Shown in pieces: positions 1 to 8,037 of a stretch of 38,139 nucleotides of DNA. The DNA is from Gammaproteobacteria bacterium. GTDB lineage: Bacteria > Pseudomonadota > Gammaproteobacteria > Chromatiales > Chromatiaceae. The translations under genes and the position numbers were made by a program. Under the pieces are notes generated by a model that was not told the origin of the DNA, ran no database searches, and saw only the letters and a list, made by a program, of their open reading frames with translations. The stretch lies in contig JAGRGQ010000038.1 in assembly GCA_020445405.1 (NCBI GenBank), positions 1-38,139 on the forward strand. Reading direction: 5' to 3'. Each line of letters begins with the position of its first letter. Position 1 is the first letter of the stretch.

Positions 1-1312
1 GGTCAAAGCGCTGGTGTCGCTTTCTGGCGCTCTCTCCGTACTGGGGATTGGGCGGGATAACGGAGAGCAGGGCCGGCAGCAGCACCAGCGTGTAGATCAG
101 CGAGATGACCACCCCGATCGCCGCGACGATGCCCAGATCGCTCACCGGCGCCACCTCGGCGCCGGCGAAAGAGGCGAGGCCGGCTGCCGTGGTCAGCGAT
201 GTCATGACGATGGCCAGACCCGAGTGCCCGAGCGCGTGGACGATACCCTCGCGTTTCACCCCGTCCGGCGCGGATGGCGATCCGCCTTCGGCGTATTGCT
301 GCTGGATGCGCCGGTAGAACACCGCCAGCAGATGTACAGAGGCGCCCACACCCACCGCGAGCAGGAAAGAGGGCATGATCTGGGTCGGCAGTTTGAACGG
401 CACCCCGGCCAGCGCCATCACACCCAGCGTCGACAGCAGCGACAGCACCACGATGGCCATCGGAATGAAAACACCGGAGAGACGCCTGAAAAGCAGAAAC
501 AGCAGCAACGATATCGCAGCGACGGAGAGCAGCATGAAACGCTTCATGTTGGTTACCATGCTGCGCTTCAGTACATCGGCCACCACCGGCGAACCGGCCA
601 GATAGATGCGGAAATCGTCGCTGTCGTAGCCTGCCGCGATGTCGCGTACGGTGTTGACCACTTCACTGTTCTGTTCATCGCTCAAAGGGATGCGTTCCGC
701 CGGGGACGGCGCCGGATCCGCCTGGCCGCTCTGCGCGAATCCGGCCATCACGTCATCCACCACGCCACTGCCGGGATAGGCGTCGGTCTTGATGACGATG
801 GTGGTGATGGTGCCGTCATCGGATATCAACATGTTCCGGTAGAGGGGATTGGCCATCGCGCGCGCCTTTGCCAGCGCTCTCGCCCGAGCGGTTTCGGGCC
901 ACTGTTCGAGCAGATCCTCCACGATCAGCTCACCTTCGGCGCCCCGGGTATCGCGCGCATTGATCAGACTGGTGATGTCGTCCAGGTAGGGTGTCTTTTC
1001 GCGCAGCTCCCGGTGCAGCCGGTTTAGCCGGTCCAGCGCCCCCGGCGCGAACAGATCCGGGGTCTTGACCGTGAGCAGGATCAATTCGTCGCGTCCGTAC
1101 TGCTCGCGAAACCGGTCATAGGCGATCAGCGTGGGATCCTCCGGATGCAGGAATCCCTCCGTCGAGGTGTCCAGCTTCAGGCCGGGAATGCGTGACGCCA
1201 GGCCAAGGATCAGACATGACATCAGGATCAGCACCAATCGGTGCCGACGGTAGACCAGATCGCCAAACCGCTCGAAACCCCGTTCGATCTGCCTGCGCAC
1301 TGCGGTCGTCAT
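1..1312 (-). CDS. RND/MMPL-superfamily exporter, N-terminal half (runs off left edge)
   Basis: The minus-strand frame is open from an ATG at 1312 to the window edge, about 437 codons. It starts MTTAVRRQIERGFERFG, followed by a hydrophobic first membrane segment (LVLILMSCLILGLAS). A long extracytoplasmic loop begins with LDTSTEGFLHPEDPTL, typical of hydrophobe/MMPL-type RND proteins. The part near the edge reads as the last segments of a first six-helix bundle, including GAEVAPVSDLGIVAAIG and LVLLPALLSVIPP. Family members are about 800-900 residues, so the second half lies outside the window. Proteins of this type use proton motive force to move lipids, hopanoids or hydrophobic drugs; the substrate cannot be read from the sequence. 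The gene begins 31 bp after the stop of the TetR gene on the same strand, so the two are probably co-transcribed and TetR-controlled. Confidence 0.85.
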   Translation of the reverse strand, partial: MTTAVRRQIERGFERFGDLVYRRHRLVLILMSCLILGLASRIPGLKLDTSTEGFLHPEDPTLIAYDRFREQYGRDELILLTVKTPDLFAPGALDRLNRLHRELREKTPYLDDITSLINARDTRGAEGELIVEDLLEQWPETARARALAKARAMANPLYRNMLISDDGTITTIVIKTDAYPGSGVVDDVMAGFAQSGQADPAPSPAERIPLSDEQNSEVVNTVRDIAAGYDSDDFRIYLAGSPVVADVLKRSMVTNMKRFMLLSVAAISLLLFLLFRRLSGVFIPMAIVVLSLLSTLGVMALAGVPFKLPTQIMPSFLLAVGVGASVHLLAVFYRRIQQQYAEGGSPSAPDGVKREGIVHALGHSGLAIVMTSLTTAAGLASFAGAEVAPVSDLGIVAAIGVVISLIYTLVLLPALLSVIPPNPQYGESARKRHQRFD

Positions 1313-1343
1313 AACCGATCTCCCCGTCTCTACCGGTTCACGC

Positions 1344-1970
1344 TCAGGTACGGATGCTGCTCAGCACCAGATCGGCAACCTGGTCGGCCAACGCTTCGCT
1401 GGAGAGGAACAGGTTCTCCGGCGCAAGTCCCGGGTTGAGTTCGGCGACCCGACGGCGGATGGGTTCGTTGGACGAGTAGAGCATCAGCGTGGCGACGATC
1501 ATCATATGCACCAGAAAGCCGTTGACCGGCCGCAGCGATCCCGCCGCCACCCCCTCGTCCAGCGCCTCTCCCAGCATGCCCAGCAGTCTGCTCATCTGCA
1601 GCAGCGCGGCATCGGGCAGATTGCCGCCACCCGCAGCGACCTCGCGCAGCATGATCGGGGCGGTAAAGCGCAGATTGCCCGTGTTGCGGGCCAGGATGGC
1701 GATGAACCGCCGGATCTTCGACTCACAGTCTCCGGCATCGGCGACCGCCCCGGCCACTTCGTCGGCGGCCCGTCTGAGGAGCCGCTCCAGCACCCGATGA
1801 TAGAGCGTCTCCTTGTCCCCGATCTGGTAGTAAAGCGTGGCCTTGTTCACCTGCGCAGCCGCGGCCAGCTCAGATACGCGCACCCCTTCATACCCCTTCT
1901 CCGCGAACACCCGGGTGATCGCTTCCAGAATGCCGTCCGCCGTGGGGGAGATATCGGTGTCTGCGCTCAT
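1344..1970 (-). CDS. TetR/AcrR-family transcriptional repressor
   Basis: A 208-residue protein starting MSADTDISPTADG. The N-terminal helix-turn-helix is classic TetR (YEGVRVSELAAAAQVNKATL, then YYQIGDKETLYHRVLERLLR). The C-terminal ligand/dimer domain is variable and helical. I chose the ATG at 1970. A TTG 12 bp upstream is in frame, but it falls inside the operator palindrome and lacks a better ribosome site. The stop lies 31 bp before the RND exporter, so it is the first gene of a regulator-pump operon. The promoter carries a palindrome placed for autorepression (described separately). By analogy with AcrR-like regulators it probably senses a lipophilic ligand of the pump, but no ligand can be inferred. 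Confidence 0.9.
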   Translation of the reverse strand: MSADTDISPTADGILEAITRVFAEKGYEGVRVSELAAAAQVNKATLYYQIGDKETLYHRVLERLLRRAADEVAGAVADAGDCESKIRRFIAILARNTGNLRFTAPIMLREVAAGGGNLPDAALLQMSRLLGMLGEALDEGVAAGSLRPVNGFLVHMMIVATLMLYSSNEPIRRRVAELNPGLAPENLFLSSEALADQVADLVLSSIRT

Positions 1971-1977
1971 GCGAATT

Positions 1978-2036
1978 TTCAACCGTATGGTTTAACCTTT
2001 TGGTTGAATTATTTCCCGCAACCCGCGCTGTGTCAA
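1978..2036 (-). promoter_or_regulatory. TetR-RND operon promoter with tandem palindromic operator
   Basis: On the minus strand a perfect -35 TTGACA (2036-2031) is followed by a 17-bp spacer and AATAAT (2013-2008, five of six matches to the -10 consensus). Downstream, 1978-2008 is a composite 31-bp palindrome. Two AACC-N4-GGTT units (1981-1992 and 1994-2005) are separated by 1 bp and bounded by TTC and GAA. It touches the -10 box and covers the predicted start site. It ends 8 bp before the tetR ATG. This is the expected layout for a TetR-family autorepressor; binding is inferred. Confidence 0.75.
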
Positions 2037-2148
2037 CAGAGACGCAGCACCGCCGGGCATGGCAATTTGCGCAAAAAAACAGCAAAATCCCGGTTCACCC
2101 AATAAAAAAAGGCAGAGTGATTGACAGCTCGGCCAGAAGGAGGACCGC

Positions 2149-3081
2149 ATGCCACAAAAGCTAAAAAATCCGGCTCCCGTCACTGTGGACCAAACCACCA
2201 GCGAAGCAGCATCCATCATTTTCCGCCACTTTTTTGAATACCTGCTGACCTGGGAAGAGACGGCAAAAACCTGGGACGATATCGAAGGGGTTCACCAGGT
2301 CAGGATCTCGTTCAGAAAAATCCGCTCGGCATTCGCGCTGTTCAGGGACGCGATCCCGAAAGCCGCGAGTCAACCCTGGAACCAGGAGATCCGCTGGATC
2401 GCCGGTGAGATGGGCCTGGCCCGCGATCTGGACGTCTTCATCGATGAGGGACTTGGCGCCGTCCGCGGTAAGCTGCCGTTTCTGGGGGAGCAGAATCTGG
2501 TCGCCCTGGCCATGGCCGCCCGGGAGAAAACCTATCGCGAACAGGTGCGCCCGATGCTGGAGAGCGAACGCTACGCAAAATTCAAAACCGGCTTTCAGCA
2601 CTGGTACCAGCAGCGGGAGTGGGAAACCGCGGAACTCAGCAAAAAACAGCAGACGAATCTGCAGATGAAACTGGGGAAGTACTCACGCAAATTGCTGGAT
2701 AAACAGGAGCGCAGGGTACTCGCGCGGGGCAGCAATATCGACAGGAACGACGCGTACGAGATGCACCAGCTTCGCATCGAGTGCAAGAAGCTCAGGTACG
2801 CCGCCGATTTTTTCAAGCCGCTCTACACCGGCGTCGGAAATTTCATCGAGCACATGAAGGGGCTTCAGGACATTCTCGGCGTGATGAATGACATTGCCGT
2901 CACACGCCACCTGCTGGAGGTGATACTGGCCGACAGCAACGACCATGAAGCGCTGGAGTATGCCGGTGCCATCGTCGGCTGGCGCACCTGTGAATTTTAT
3001 CACCAGCTGGACAACTTCGATCGCTACTGGGACGAGTTCACCGAGGCGACCCATCCCTGGTGGAAGAAGGACAGCGCATAG
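2149..3081 (+). CDS. CHAD-domain protein
   Basis: A 310-residue soluble protein with a strong ribosome site (AAGGAGG at 2137-2143, 5 bp before the ATG). It is built almost entirely of the helical CHAD domain (conserved histidine alpha-helical domain). The conserved His/Arg/Lys signatures are HQVRISFRKIRSAFALF near residue 50 and MHQLRIECKKLRYAADFF near residue 205. CHAD domains bind inorganic polyphosphate and are often found with polyphosphate or phosphate genes. No CYTH or polyphosphate kinase gene is in this window, so this is a stand-alone CHAD protein. It is divergent from the TetR gene and convergent with greB. Polyphosphate binding rests on family knowledge; the physiological role is not known here. 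Confidence 0.88.
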   Translation: MPQKLKNPAPVTVDQTTSEAASIIFRHFFEYLLTWEETAKTWDDIEGVHQVRISFRKIRSAFALFRDAIPKAASQPWNQEIRWIAGEMGLARDLDVFIDEGLGAVRGKLPFLGEQNLVALAMAAREKTYREQVRPMLESERYAKFKTGFQHWYQQREWETAELSKKQQTNLQMKLGKYSRKLLDKQERRVLARGSNIDRNDAYEMHQLRIECKKLRYAADFFKPLYTGVGNFIEHMKGLQDILGVMNDIAVTRHLLEVILADSNDHEALEYAGAIVGWRTCEFYHQLDNFDRYWDEFTEATHPWWKKDSA

Positions 3082-3198
3082 GTCCCGTCCGGACACACCC
3101 CTTTCCACCGCTTCGCCGGACCCGGGACGACGGGCTTTCGCAGGCTCCTGTCGCCTGACGGCGGCGGGAGAACCGGGCCCGGCGCTGCGGCAGCGGCA

Positions 3199-3705
3199 TC
3201 AGCCGGTCGGGGCGCCGTAGCGGATTGCGGTAATCACCAACCGGCGCCGGCCGCGCGGGGTTTCCACCGCGACCTCTTCGTCGAGCCTGCGCTTCAACAG
3301 CGCCCTGGCTACCGGTGAATCGACGCTGATCCACCCTTTTGCAGGGTCAAACTCATCGGCGCCGACGATCCGGTAGATGCATTCGCCGCCGGTTTCATCC
3401 TCAAGCGTTATCCAGGCGCCGAAAAAGACCAGCTCCGGATCCACCGGCCGGCTATCAACCACCTTCAGATCGGGCAGTCGTTTCTGCAGATAGCGGATCC
3501 GGTAGTCCATCTCCCGAAGCTGCTTTTTGCGGTAAATATACTCGGCGTTCTCCGAGCGGTCGCCCTCCGCCGCCGCCGCGGAGAGCGCCTGAACCACATC
3601 GCGCCGGCGCACCCAGAGATCCCGCGCCTCCAGTTCGAGCCGTGCGTATCCGGCCGCGGTAATGTAGGGTGATTTTGCCGGCAGCGGCGGTCGATAGCGG
3701 CCCAT
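3199..3705 (-). CDS. greB: Transcription elongation factor GreB
   Basis: 168 residues from the ATG at 3705 (MGRYRPPLPAKSPYITAAGY). The frame is open further upstream, but that part overlaps the preceding gene and is not GreB-like. The N-terminal coiled coil carries the acidic tip (AAEGDRSENAEYIYRKKQL), where Asp and Glu residues chelate the second Mg2+ in the RNA polymerase active site. The next stretch (REMDYRIRYLQKRLPDLKVV) favours GreB over GreA. The C-terminal FKBP-like domain ends RLVITAIRYG. GreB stimulates cleavage of backtracked RNA by RNA polymerase. Length is close to the usual 158-170. The gene starts 17 bp after the stop of the potassium channel-like gene, so it may be read from the same transcript. 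Confidence 0.93.
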   Translation of the reverse strand: MGRYRPPLPAKSPYITAAGYARLELEARDLWVRRRDVVQALSAAAAEGDRSENAEYIYRKKQLREMDYRIRYLQKRLPDLKVVDSRPVDPELVFFGAWITLEDETGGECIYRIVGADEFDPAKGWISVDSPVARALLKRRLDEEVAVETPRGRRRLVITAIRYGAPTG

Positions 3706-3722
3706 GACAAATCCCGGCCCCG

Positions 3723-5441
3723 CTAATCGGCCTTGACCGGGCCGCGCCTGCTCAGCCAGGCGGCGAACAGCGTTCTGGGCTCTTCCACGCCCCGCTGAAG
3801 GTAGTGGAGTGTATATTCGTTGTGCAGGTTTGCGCCCAGCAGTCGGTGATCGCGATGGGTGCCGCAGAACAGAATGCGATCGCCCCCGCACAGCGCCGTA
3901 TCGTCCCCGGGCAGCATCAGCAGCTCCTCCCCGCGCTGCAGCACCAGGGCAAGAATCCTGAGGCGACGCGTCCTGTCCATCGGCGTGCGCTGGATATCCC
4001 CGAGTGTCGGCACCATCCCTTTTCCGGCCAGGGACGCGACGGCGCAGCCGGATCCGCCCAACGTCTCGAGCCAGAGATGAATCCTCTCCTGCCCGAGAAT
4101 ACTCTGGGTCCGTGCCACCAGACGCGCCACCTCGCCGCTGCCATCTCCGCGCAGATAGTGACGCAGATTCAGAATGGTCGGAACGGTAAGCATCTGCAGG
4201 ATCTGGCGGGCGGTAACCAGGCTCGGCTGCATGATCAGATTGGCGTTGACACCGCTGAATGCCAGTTCATTTTCATGGTGGTTCTGGCGCACGACCAGAA
4301 AAACGTCGGGCTTCAGTTTGCGCGCACTGAGCAGAATGCCGAGATTGTCTTCGTCGCTGTCGGTCCCCGCGACCACACCCACGGCGTCCCGGATACCCGC
4401 GTCATCCAGCGCCCGGGTATCGGCGCGGCCGACAATGGAGCGCAGCTGCGGATCGACCGGACGGGTGGCCGGATCGACGATGACGGTCGGTATCCCGCGC
4501 TCATCCAATGCCCTGCGCAGCGCGCGTCCCATGCGTCCGTAACCGCAGAGAATCCACTTCCCGACCGGGGGCGACACCGACTCCGCCCGCTTGAAGTCGA
4601 GTGCGCCGATCAGCAGCTGCGTCCAGTTGTAAAGCGGCGGATTGAAAATGGCGGTGCACATCTGTCGGGAGAAGACATCGTAGGGATCCACCACCTCCAC
4701 ATCGCCGACACTTTCCATGTACTCGCGCGTCTGGTTGCAGGTTGACCGGCAGACGATCTTCAGCCGGGGATTCAGCGCACGCGCCATCACCGCGATCTTC
4801 AGATTGGTGTCGTCGCTGCGCGTCAAAGCCACCAGGCCCTGGCAGTTTTCCCGGGTGATTCCGGCGTCCAGCAGATGCTTCGGCACGCTGGCATCGGCGC
4901 AGAGCCCGAACATCTTGACCCGGTAGTCGCGCAGTTTAAGCGCTTTTATCCGCTCAGCATTGCAGTCGATGACCGCCGCTTTCCGGTAATTGTCGCTCAG
5001 GCCGCGCGCCAGCAGACTGCCGGTATCGCCAAAGCCGCAAATCACGACGAAGGGCTGTGAAATCTTTCGCACCTGACGGGCAAAGCGCCGCTCGGAAACG
5101 GCGGTGACCAACTCCGGGTGCTGCACCAGCCGGATGAATGAACCGATGGCATACAACCAGGCGACCACGCCGGTATAAATACAGACCGTCGCCCACAGCC
5201 GCTGTGGCTCGCTGAAGTCGGCCGGTACCTCGCCGAAACCGGTGGTTGTCGCGGTAAAGGTGAAAAAGTAGAAGGAGTGAAAGAGGTTCATACTGCGGGC
5301 CCCGTCACCGGTGTCCAGACCCGGCATCAGCGACATGCCGGTGATGCCCAGCGCGTAAGTCGCAAGCAGCACCAGAAACGGGGTGCGCATATACTGCAGT
5401 ACAACAGCGGTGACACGATCCAGTTCCGAAGTGGCCGGCAT
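3723..5441 (-). CDS. Two-TM potassium channel-like protein with two RCK/TrkA-N domains
   Basis: 572 residues. Two membrane helices (about 20-40 and 82-103) flank a pore loop with filter-like sequence TATTTGFGEVP (filter residues 66-71). Two cytoplasmic RCK units follow. The first TrkA-N Rossmann motif is FVVICGFGDTGSLLARGL (about 131-148) and the second is KWILCGYGRMGRALRRAL (about 295-312). TrkA-C-like regions lie between and after them. Ligand-gated potassium channels such as MthK and GsuK have this architecture, with nucleotide or ion sensing in the RCK ring; the double RCK resembles GsuK/BK-type gating. The filter departs from canonical TVGYGD (Thr for Val, Phe for Tyr, Glu for Asp). It sits between a small membrane protein gene (14-bp gap) and greB (17-bp gap). 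Potassium selectivity is inferred. Confidence 0.88.
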   Translation of the reverse strand: MPATSELDRVTAVVLQYMRTPFLVLLATYALGITGMSLMPGLDTGDGARSMNLFHSFYFFTFTATTTGFGEVPADFSEPQRLWATVCIYTGVVAWLYAIGSFIRLVQHPELVTAVSERRFARQVRKISQPFVVICGFGDTGSLLARGLSDNYRKAAVIDCNAERIKALKLRDYRVKMFGLCADASVPKHLLDAGITRENCQGLVALTRSDDTNLKIAVMARALNPRLKIVCRSTCNQTREYMESVGDVEVVDPYDVFSRQMCTAIFNPPLYNWTQLLIGALDFKRAESVSPPVGKWILCGYGRMGRALRRALDERGIPTVIVDPATRPVDPQLRSIVGRADTRALDDAGIRDAVGVVAGTDSDEDNLGILLSARKLKPDVFLVVRQNHHENELAFSGVNANLIMQPSLVTARQILQMLTVPTILNLRHYLRGDGSGEVARLVARTQSILGQERIHLWLETLGGSGCAVASLAGKGMVPTLGDIQRTPMDRTRRLRILALVLQRGEELLMLPGDDTALCGGDRILFCGTHRDHRLLGANLHNEYTLHYLQRGVEEPRTLFAAWLSRRGPVKAD

Positions 5442-5455
5442 TTTAAGACACTGCG

Positions 5456-5839
5456 CTAACGCCGGGACATCAGGGTGTCGGCCACCAACATCGTGACCGA
5501 AACGATATTCGCAACCAGAGCACCCGCGGCCAGGGAGATGATGGTTACCATCTGTTCCTGGCTCGGCGGCAGATCCATACCGCCTTCGCCAACCGCCCAG
5601 GCGGTGGTGGCAATGATCAGCTGCAGATTGGCCACCAGGCTAGATGAGAGGAACACCGCGCCGATCTGGGTACGGTCGCCAATTTTCAGCAGCGTGGTCA
5701 CCATGCTCACCAGCAGCGCGAAAAACAGCATCCAGACGCTGTGGTGACCGGGATTGGAGATCTCGCCCACGACAAAGCCGAGGTTGAGCGTAAGCGCGAG
5801 AATGATAAAGAAACCGAAAATTACTTTTTCCAGATTCAT
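5456..5839 (-). CDS. Small polytopic membrane protein, DUF6394-like
   Basis: 127 residues, very hydrophobic, with about four membrane segments: VIFGFFIILALTLNLGFVVG, VWMLFFALLVSMVTTLL, AVFLSSSLVANLQLIIATTA and IISLAAGALVANIVSVTMLV. It ends with a basic tail (LMSRR). It resembles the small gammaproteobacterial family I know as DUF6394; the assignment is from memory and moderate. The stop lies 14 bp before the start of the potassium channel-like gene, so it is probably the first gene of that operon and may be an accessory subunit. No enzymatic motif is visible. Confidence 0.75.
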   Translation of the reverse strand: MNLEKVIFGFFIILALTLNLGFVVGEISNPGHHSVWMLFFALLVSMVTTLLKIGDRTQIGAVFLSSSLVANLQLIIATTAWAVGEGGMDLPPSQEQMVTIISLAAGALVANIVSVTMLVADTLMSRR

Positions 5840-5966
5840 AGCACCAAGAATAGAAAAAAAAGGAGATTGGTTCCAGCAACCCGCAGCTCATCGCCAGGCC
5901 GTCCCAAATCCGGAATGCGCGCTGTGAAAGCGGTCGGCCGGCGCCACCCATCCCGCGCAAGCCGCG

Positions 5967-6593
5967 TCAGCGCCTGGCCTGCAGAACCTGTTTGAGTTCG
6001 CTCAGGATCATCGCGGTCGCCCCCCACACCCTGTGACCGGCCACTTCGAAGTAAGGTGATTCGATGGTTACCCCGCTGCTAAGCCTGACCTTGCCGCGCT
6101 TTACCGCCGCTTCGTTCAACAACCAGCCGATGGAGAGTTCGATGATCTCCTCCACCTCCATCGGATCCGGTGCGTAACGGGGGGAGTCGAGGGAATAAGC
6201 GACGAAGGGCTGGACCAGGTAGTTGCTCGGGGGGATGAACAGATCACTGAGCCTGCCCAGCAGCTGGTCGCCGTCGACACTGACCCCGGTCTCCTCCTCG
6301 AACTCCCGAAACGCCGCCTGCAGATGGTTTTCCCCCGGCTCCAGACGGCCCCCGGGAATACCCACCTGACCACTGTGGGTACCGTCATAATCGGGGCGCT
6401 TCATCAACACGATGCACCAGTCGTCCAGCTTCGGAAAGAGATAGAGCAGTACCGCGCTCTGGCGCACCTCGGGTGCCGCAGCCAACGCCTCGCGCATGCG
6501 CGGACGGGCCATGGGCGCCATGCGGAACTGCGCATCTTCGCCCGGCAGACGCCGGCTCAGCCGATCTCTCAATGTTTCGATAAAATCCATCAT
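5967..6593 (-). CDS. Nudix hydrolase, CoA pyrophosphatase type
   Basis: About 208 residues from tandem ATGs at 6593/6590 just after a GGAG. The frame is open for 49 more codons upstream, but that part has no family resemblance. A complete Nudix box (GX5EX7REUXEEXGU) runs from GRLEPGE to REFEEETGV. The preceding stretch IVLMKRPDYDGTHSGQVGIP resembles the NudL/YeaB signature that precedes the Nudix box in CoA pyrophosphatases. Such enzymes cleave CoA or acyl-CoA to phosphopantetheine and 3',5'-ADP with Mg2+ or Mn2+. Substrate choice within Nudix enzymes is hard to predict, so CoA is probable rather than proven. The gene is monocistronic in appearance, divergent from bolA with about 390 bp between them. 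Confidence 0.85.
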   Translation of the reverse strand: MMDFIETLRDRLSRRLPGEDAQFRMAPMARPRMREALAAAPEVRQSAVLLYLFPKLDDWCIVLMKRPDYDGTHSGQVGIPGGRLEPGENHLQAAFREFEEETGVSVDGDQLLGRLSDLFIPPSNYLVQPFVAYSLDSPRYAPDPMEVEEIIELSIGWLLNEAAVKRGKVRLSSGVTIESPYFEVAGHRVWGATAMILSELKQVLQARR

Positions 6594-6980
6594 CTCCGGC
6601 CCGAACGTTTGGTGCCCGCGCTCCTTCCTGGGACCCGTTCCCGCTGCATTCCCGACGACGCCGGCAATGCGGTGGATTGCGAACGGGCGTCCGGTCGCGA
6701 ACAGGCCCGGGCGAACTGAACCGCTGTTGCAGCAGCCCACCGCAGGCGAGTGACCGTTAAGATAACATCCTTCAGCGCCGCTGTGGGTGAAAGGTCTCCG
6801 CCGCGCCCGCCCTGTCCACCCGAGCGGCGGGGGCAGAACAGAAAAACTAGACTCATTGTATAACCTTTAGAGCGCTCAAACCGGTACAATCGAAATGTAC
6901 TGCCATGCTGATACCCGTCTGACCATGCAAACCCGGGGAGCATCGTTCAGCGACCTACCCGGCAGTAAACGAGGGATAGA
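6594..6980. other. Intergenic region between nudix and bolA
   Basis: No gene is supported here. On the plus strand a -10-like TACAAT lies at 6885-6890, about 90 bp before the bolA ATG, without a convincing -35. Just upstream is the palindromic core GAGCGCTC (6870-6877) within TTTAGAGCGCTCAAA, which would fall in the spacer of that promoter and could be an operator. Both calls are weak. Confidence 0.3.
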
Positions 6981-7250
6981 ATGAGCGAACGCGAAAAGTT
7001 GATAAAAGAGCGGCTGACGGCGGCTTTCAACCCGGTACAACTGGATCTGGTGGACGAGTCCCACAAACACGCGGGCCACCCCGGCGCGCGGGCGGGCGGC
7101 GGCCACTTCGTGGTGACGATCGTAAGCGATGCATTCACCGGTAAAACGCCCCTCCAGCGGCACCGAATGGTGTACGACGCACTGGGAGAGCTGATGCAGA
7201 ACGAGATCCATGCACTCAGCATATCCGCACGCGCCCCCAATGCGGGATGA
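6981..7250 (+). CDS. bolA: BolA-family protein
   Basis: 89 residues, ribosome site GAGGGATAG just before the ATG. It has the BolA fold: the N-terminal helix MSEREKLIKERLTAAFNPVQ, the strand and loop DESHKHAGHP, then GGGHFVVTIVSDAFTGKTPL with the conserved histidine, and helix QRHRMVYDALGELM. BolA proteins bind [2Fe-2S] clusters together with monothiol glutaredoxins and also act in stress morphology and transcription. The loop and length fit canonical BolA better than IbaG. It is convergent with the methyltransferase gene, with only 12 bp between the stops. Confidence 0.9.
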   Translation: MSEREKLIKERLTAAFNPVQLDLVDESHKHAGHPGARAGGGHFVVTIVSDAFTGKTPLQRHRMVYDALGELMQNEIHALSISARAPNAG

Positions 7251-7262
7251 AATCACGCCGGA

Positions 7263-7985
7263 TCAGATGAACAGCTTGCCCAGCAACAGCGGCAGCGCGG
7301 TCTCCACCCGGTAGATGCGCGCACCGATGGAAAAGGGTCTGCAGCCGGCGGATCTTATCCGCTCAACCTCGTACGGGATAAAACCGCCTTCCGGTCCGAT
7401 GCAGATCAGACTCGGCCCGGTTATCGGCGGCACCGCTCCCAGAGAGTTAAAATCGGGCGCAGCCGGGTGGGCGACCAGACCCGGCCCCGCCTGTATCAGA
7501 CCGGGCAGCTCATCCTCGACAAAGGGTCTGAAGCGCGGTCGCAGCCGGACTTCGGGAAGCAGCGTATCCCGCGCCTGTTCCAGGCCCAGCAGCAGGCTCT
7601 CGCGGATTTTCTCCGGTTGCAGCCAGGGCGTTTGCCAGTAGCTCTTCTCGACGCGCACCGAATTGATCAGGTAGAGCCGCTTCACCCCCATCTCGGCCAC
7701 CATCCCCAGGCAACGTTTGAGCATTTTCGGGCGCGGCAGTGCCAGAATCAGCGTCACCTGCAGCGGTGCCGGCGGCGCCTCGTTCAGAACCAGCGAGAGC
7801 GTCGCCTCCCGCTCCGTCATGCGCTCTATCACAGCGCTGCCGATTTGACCCTGCAGCAGGCCCACCCGCAGCTCATCGCCCACCGCCGCGCGATGCACCT
7901 GCCTGATATGGGACAGCCTGCGGCCGGTCAGAACCGCCCGACCGGGTGCAACAAAGTCACTCTCGAACAGCATTACCAGGTTCAT
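7263..7985 (-). CDS. rsmE: 16S rRNA (uracil-1498-N3)-methyltransferase, RsmE-like
   Basis: 240 residues from the ATG at 7985 (MNLVMLFESDFVAPGRAVL). An ATG eight codons upstream is possible, but relatives I recall start at MNL. An N-terminal PUA-like domain (RRLSHIRQVHRAAVGDELRV) is followed by a SPOUT/trefoil-knot methyltransferase domain with LILALPRPKMLKRCLGMVAE, LICIGPEGGFIPYEVERI and the knot motif GARIYRVETALPLLLGKL. The family methylates N3 of U1498 in helix 44 of 16S rRNA using SAM. The YRVETAL variant and the WQTP/LGLEQARDT stretch match a version seen in Pseudomonas-type genomes rather than E. coli RsmE, so this could be a paralogue. It is divergent from the next gene. Confidence 0.85.
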   Translation of the reverse strand: MNLVMLFESDFVAPGRAVLTGRRLSHIRQVHRAAVGDELRVGLLQGQIGSAVIERMTEREATLSLVLNEAPPAPLQVTLILALPRPKMLKRCLGMVAEMGVKRLYLINSVRVEKSYWQTPWLQPEKIRESLLLGLEQARDTLLPEVRLRPRFRPFVEDELPGLIQAGPGLVAHPAAPDFNSLGAVPPITGPSLICIGPEGGFIPYEVERIRSAGCRPFSIGARIYRVETALPLLLGKLFI

Positions 7986-8037
7986 CGCCCCACTCACATT
8001 GCTTTCCATTCCGGGTGGCGATAGTGTAACCCTTCAA

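Noticed and set aside
14..1027. 337-codon open frame on the plus strand
   Set aside because: Antisense to the RND exporter; Arg/His/Gln-rich shadow, while the minus strand gives clear membrane helices.
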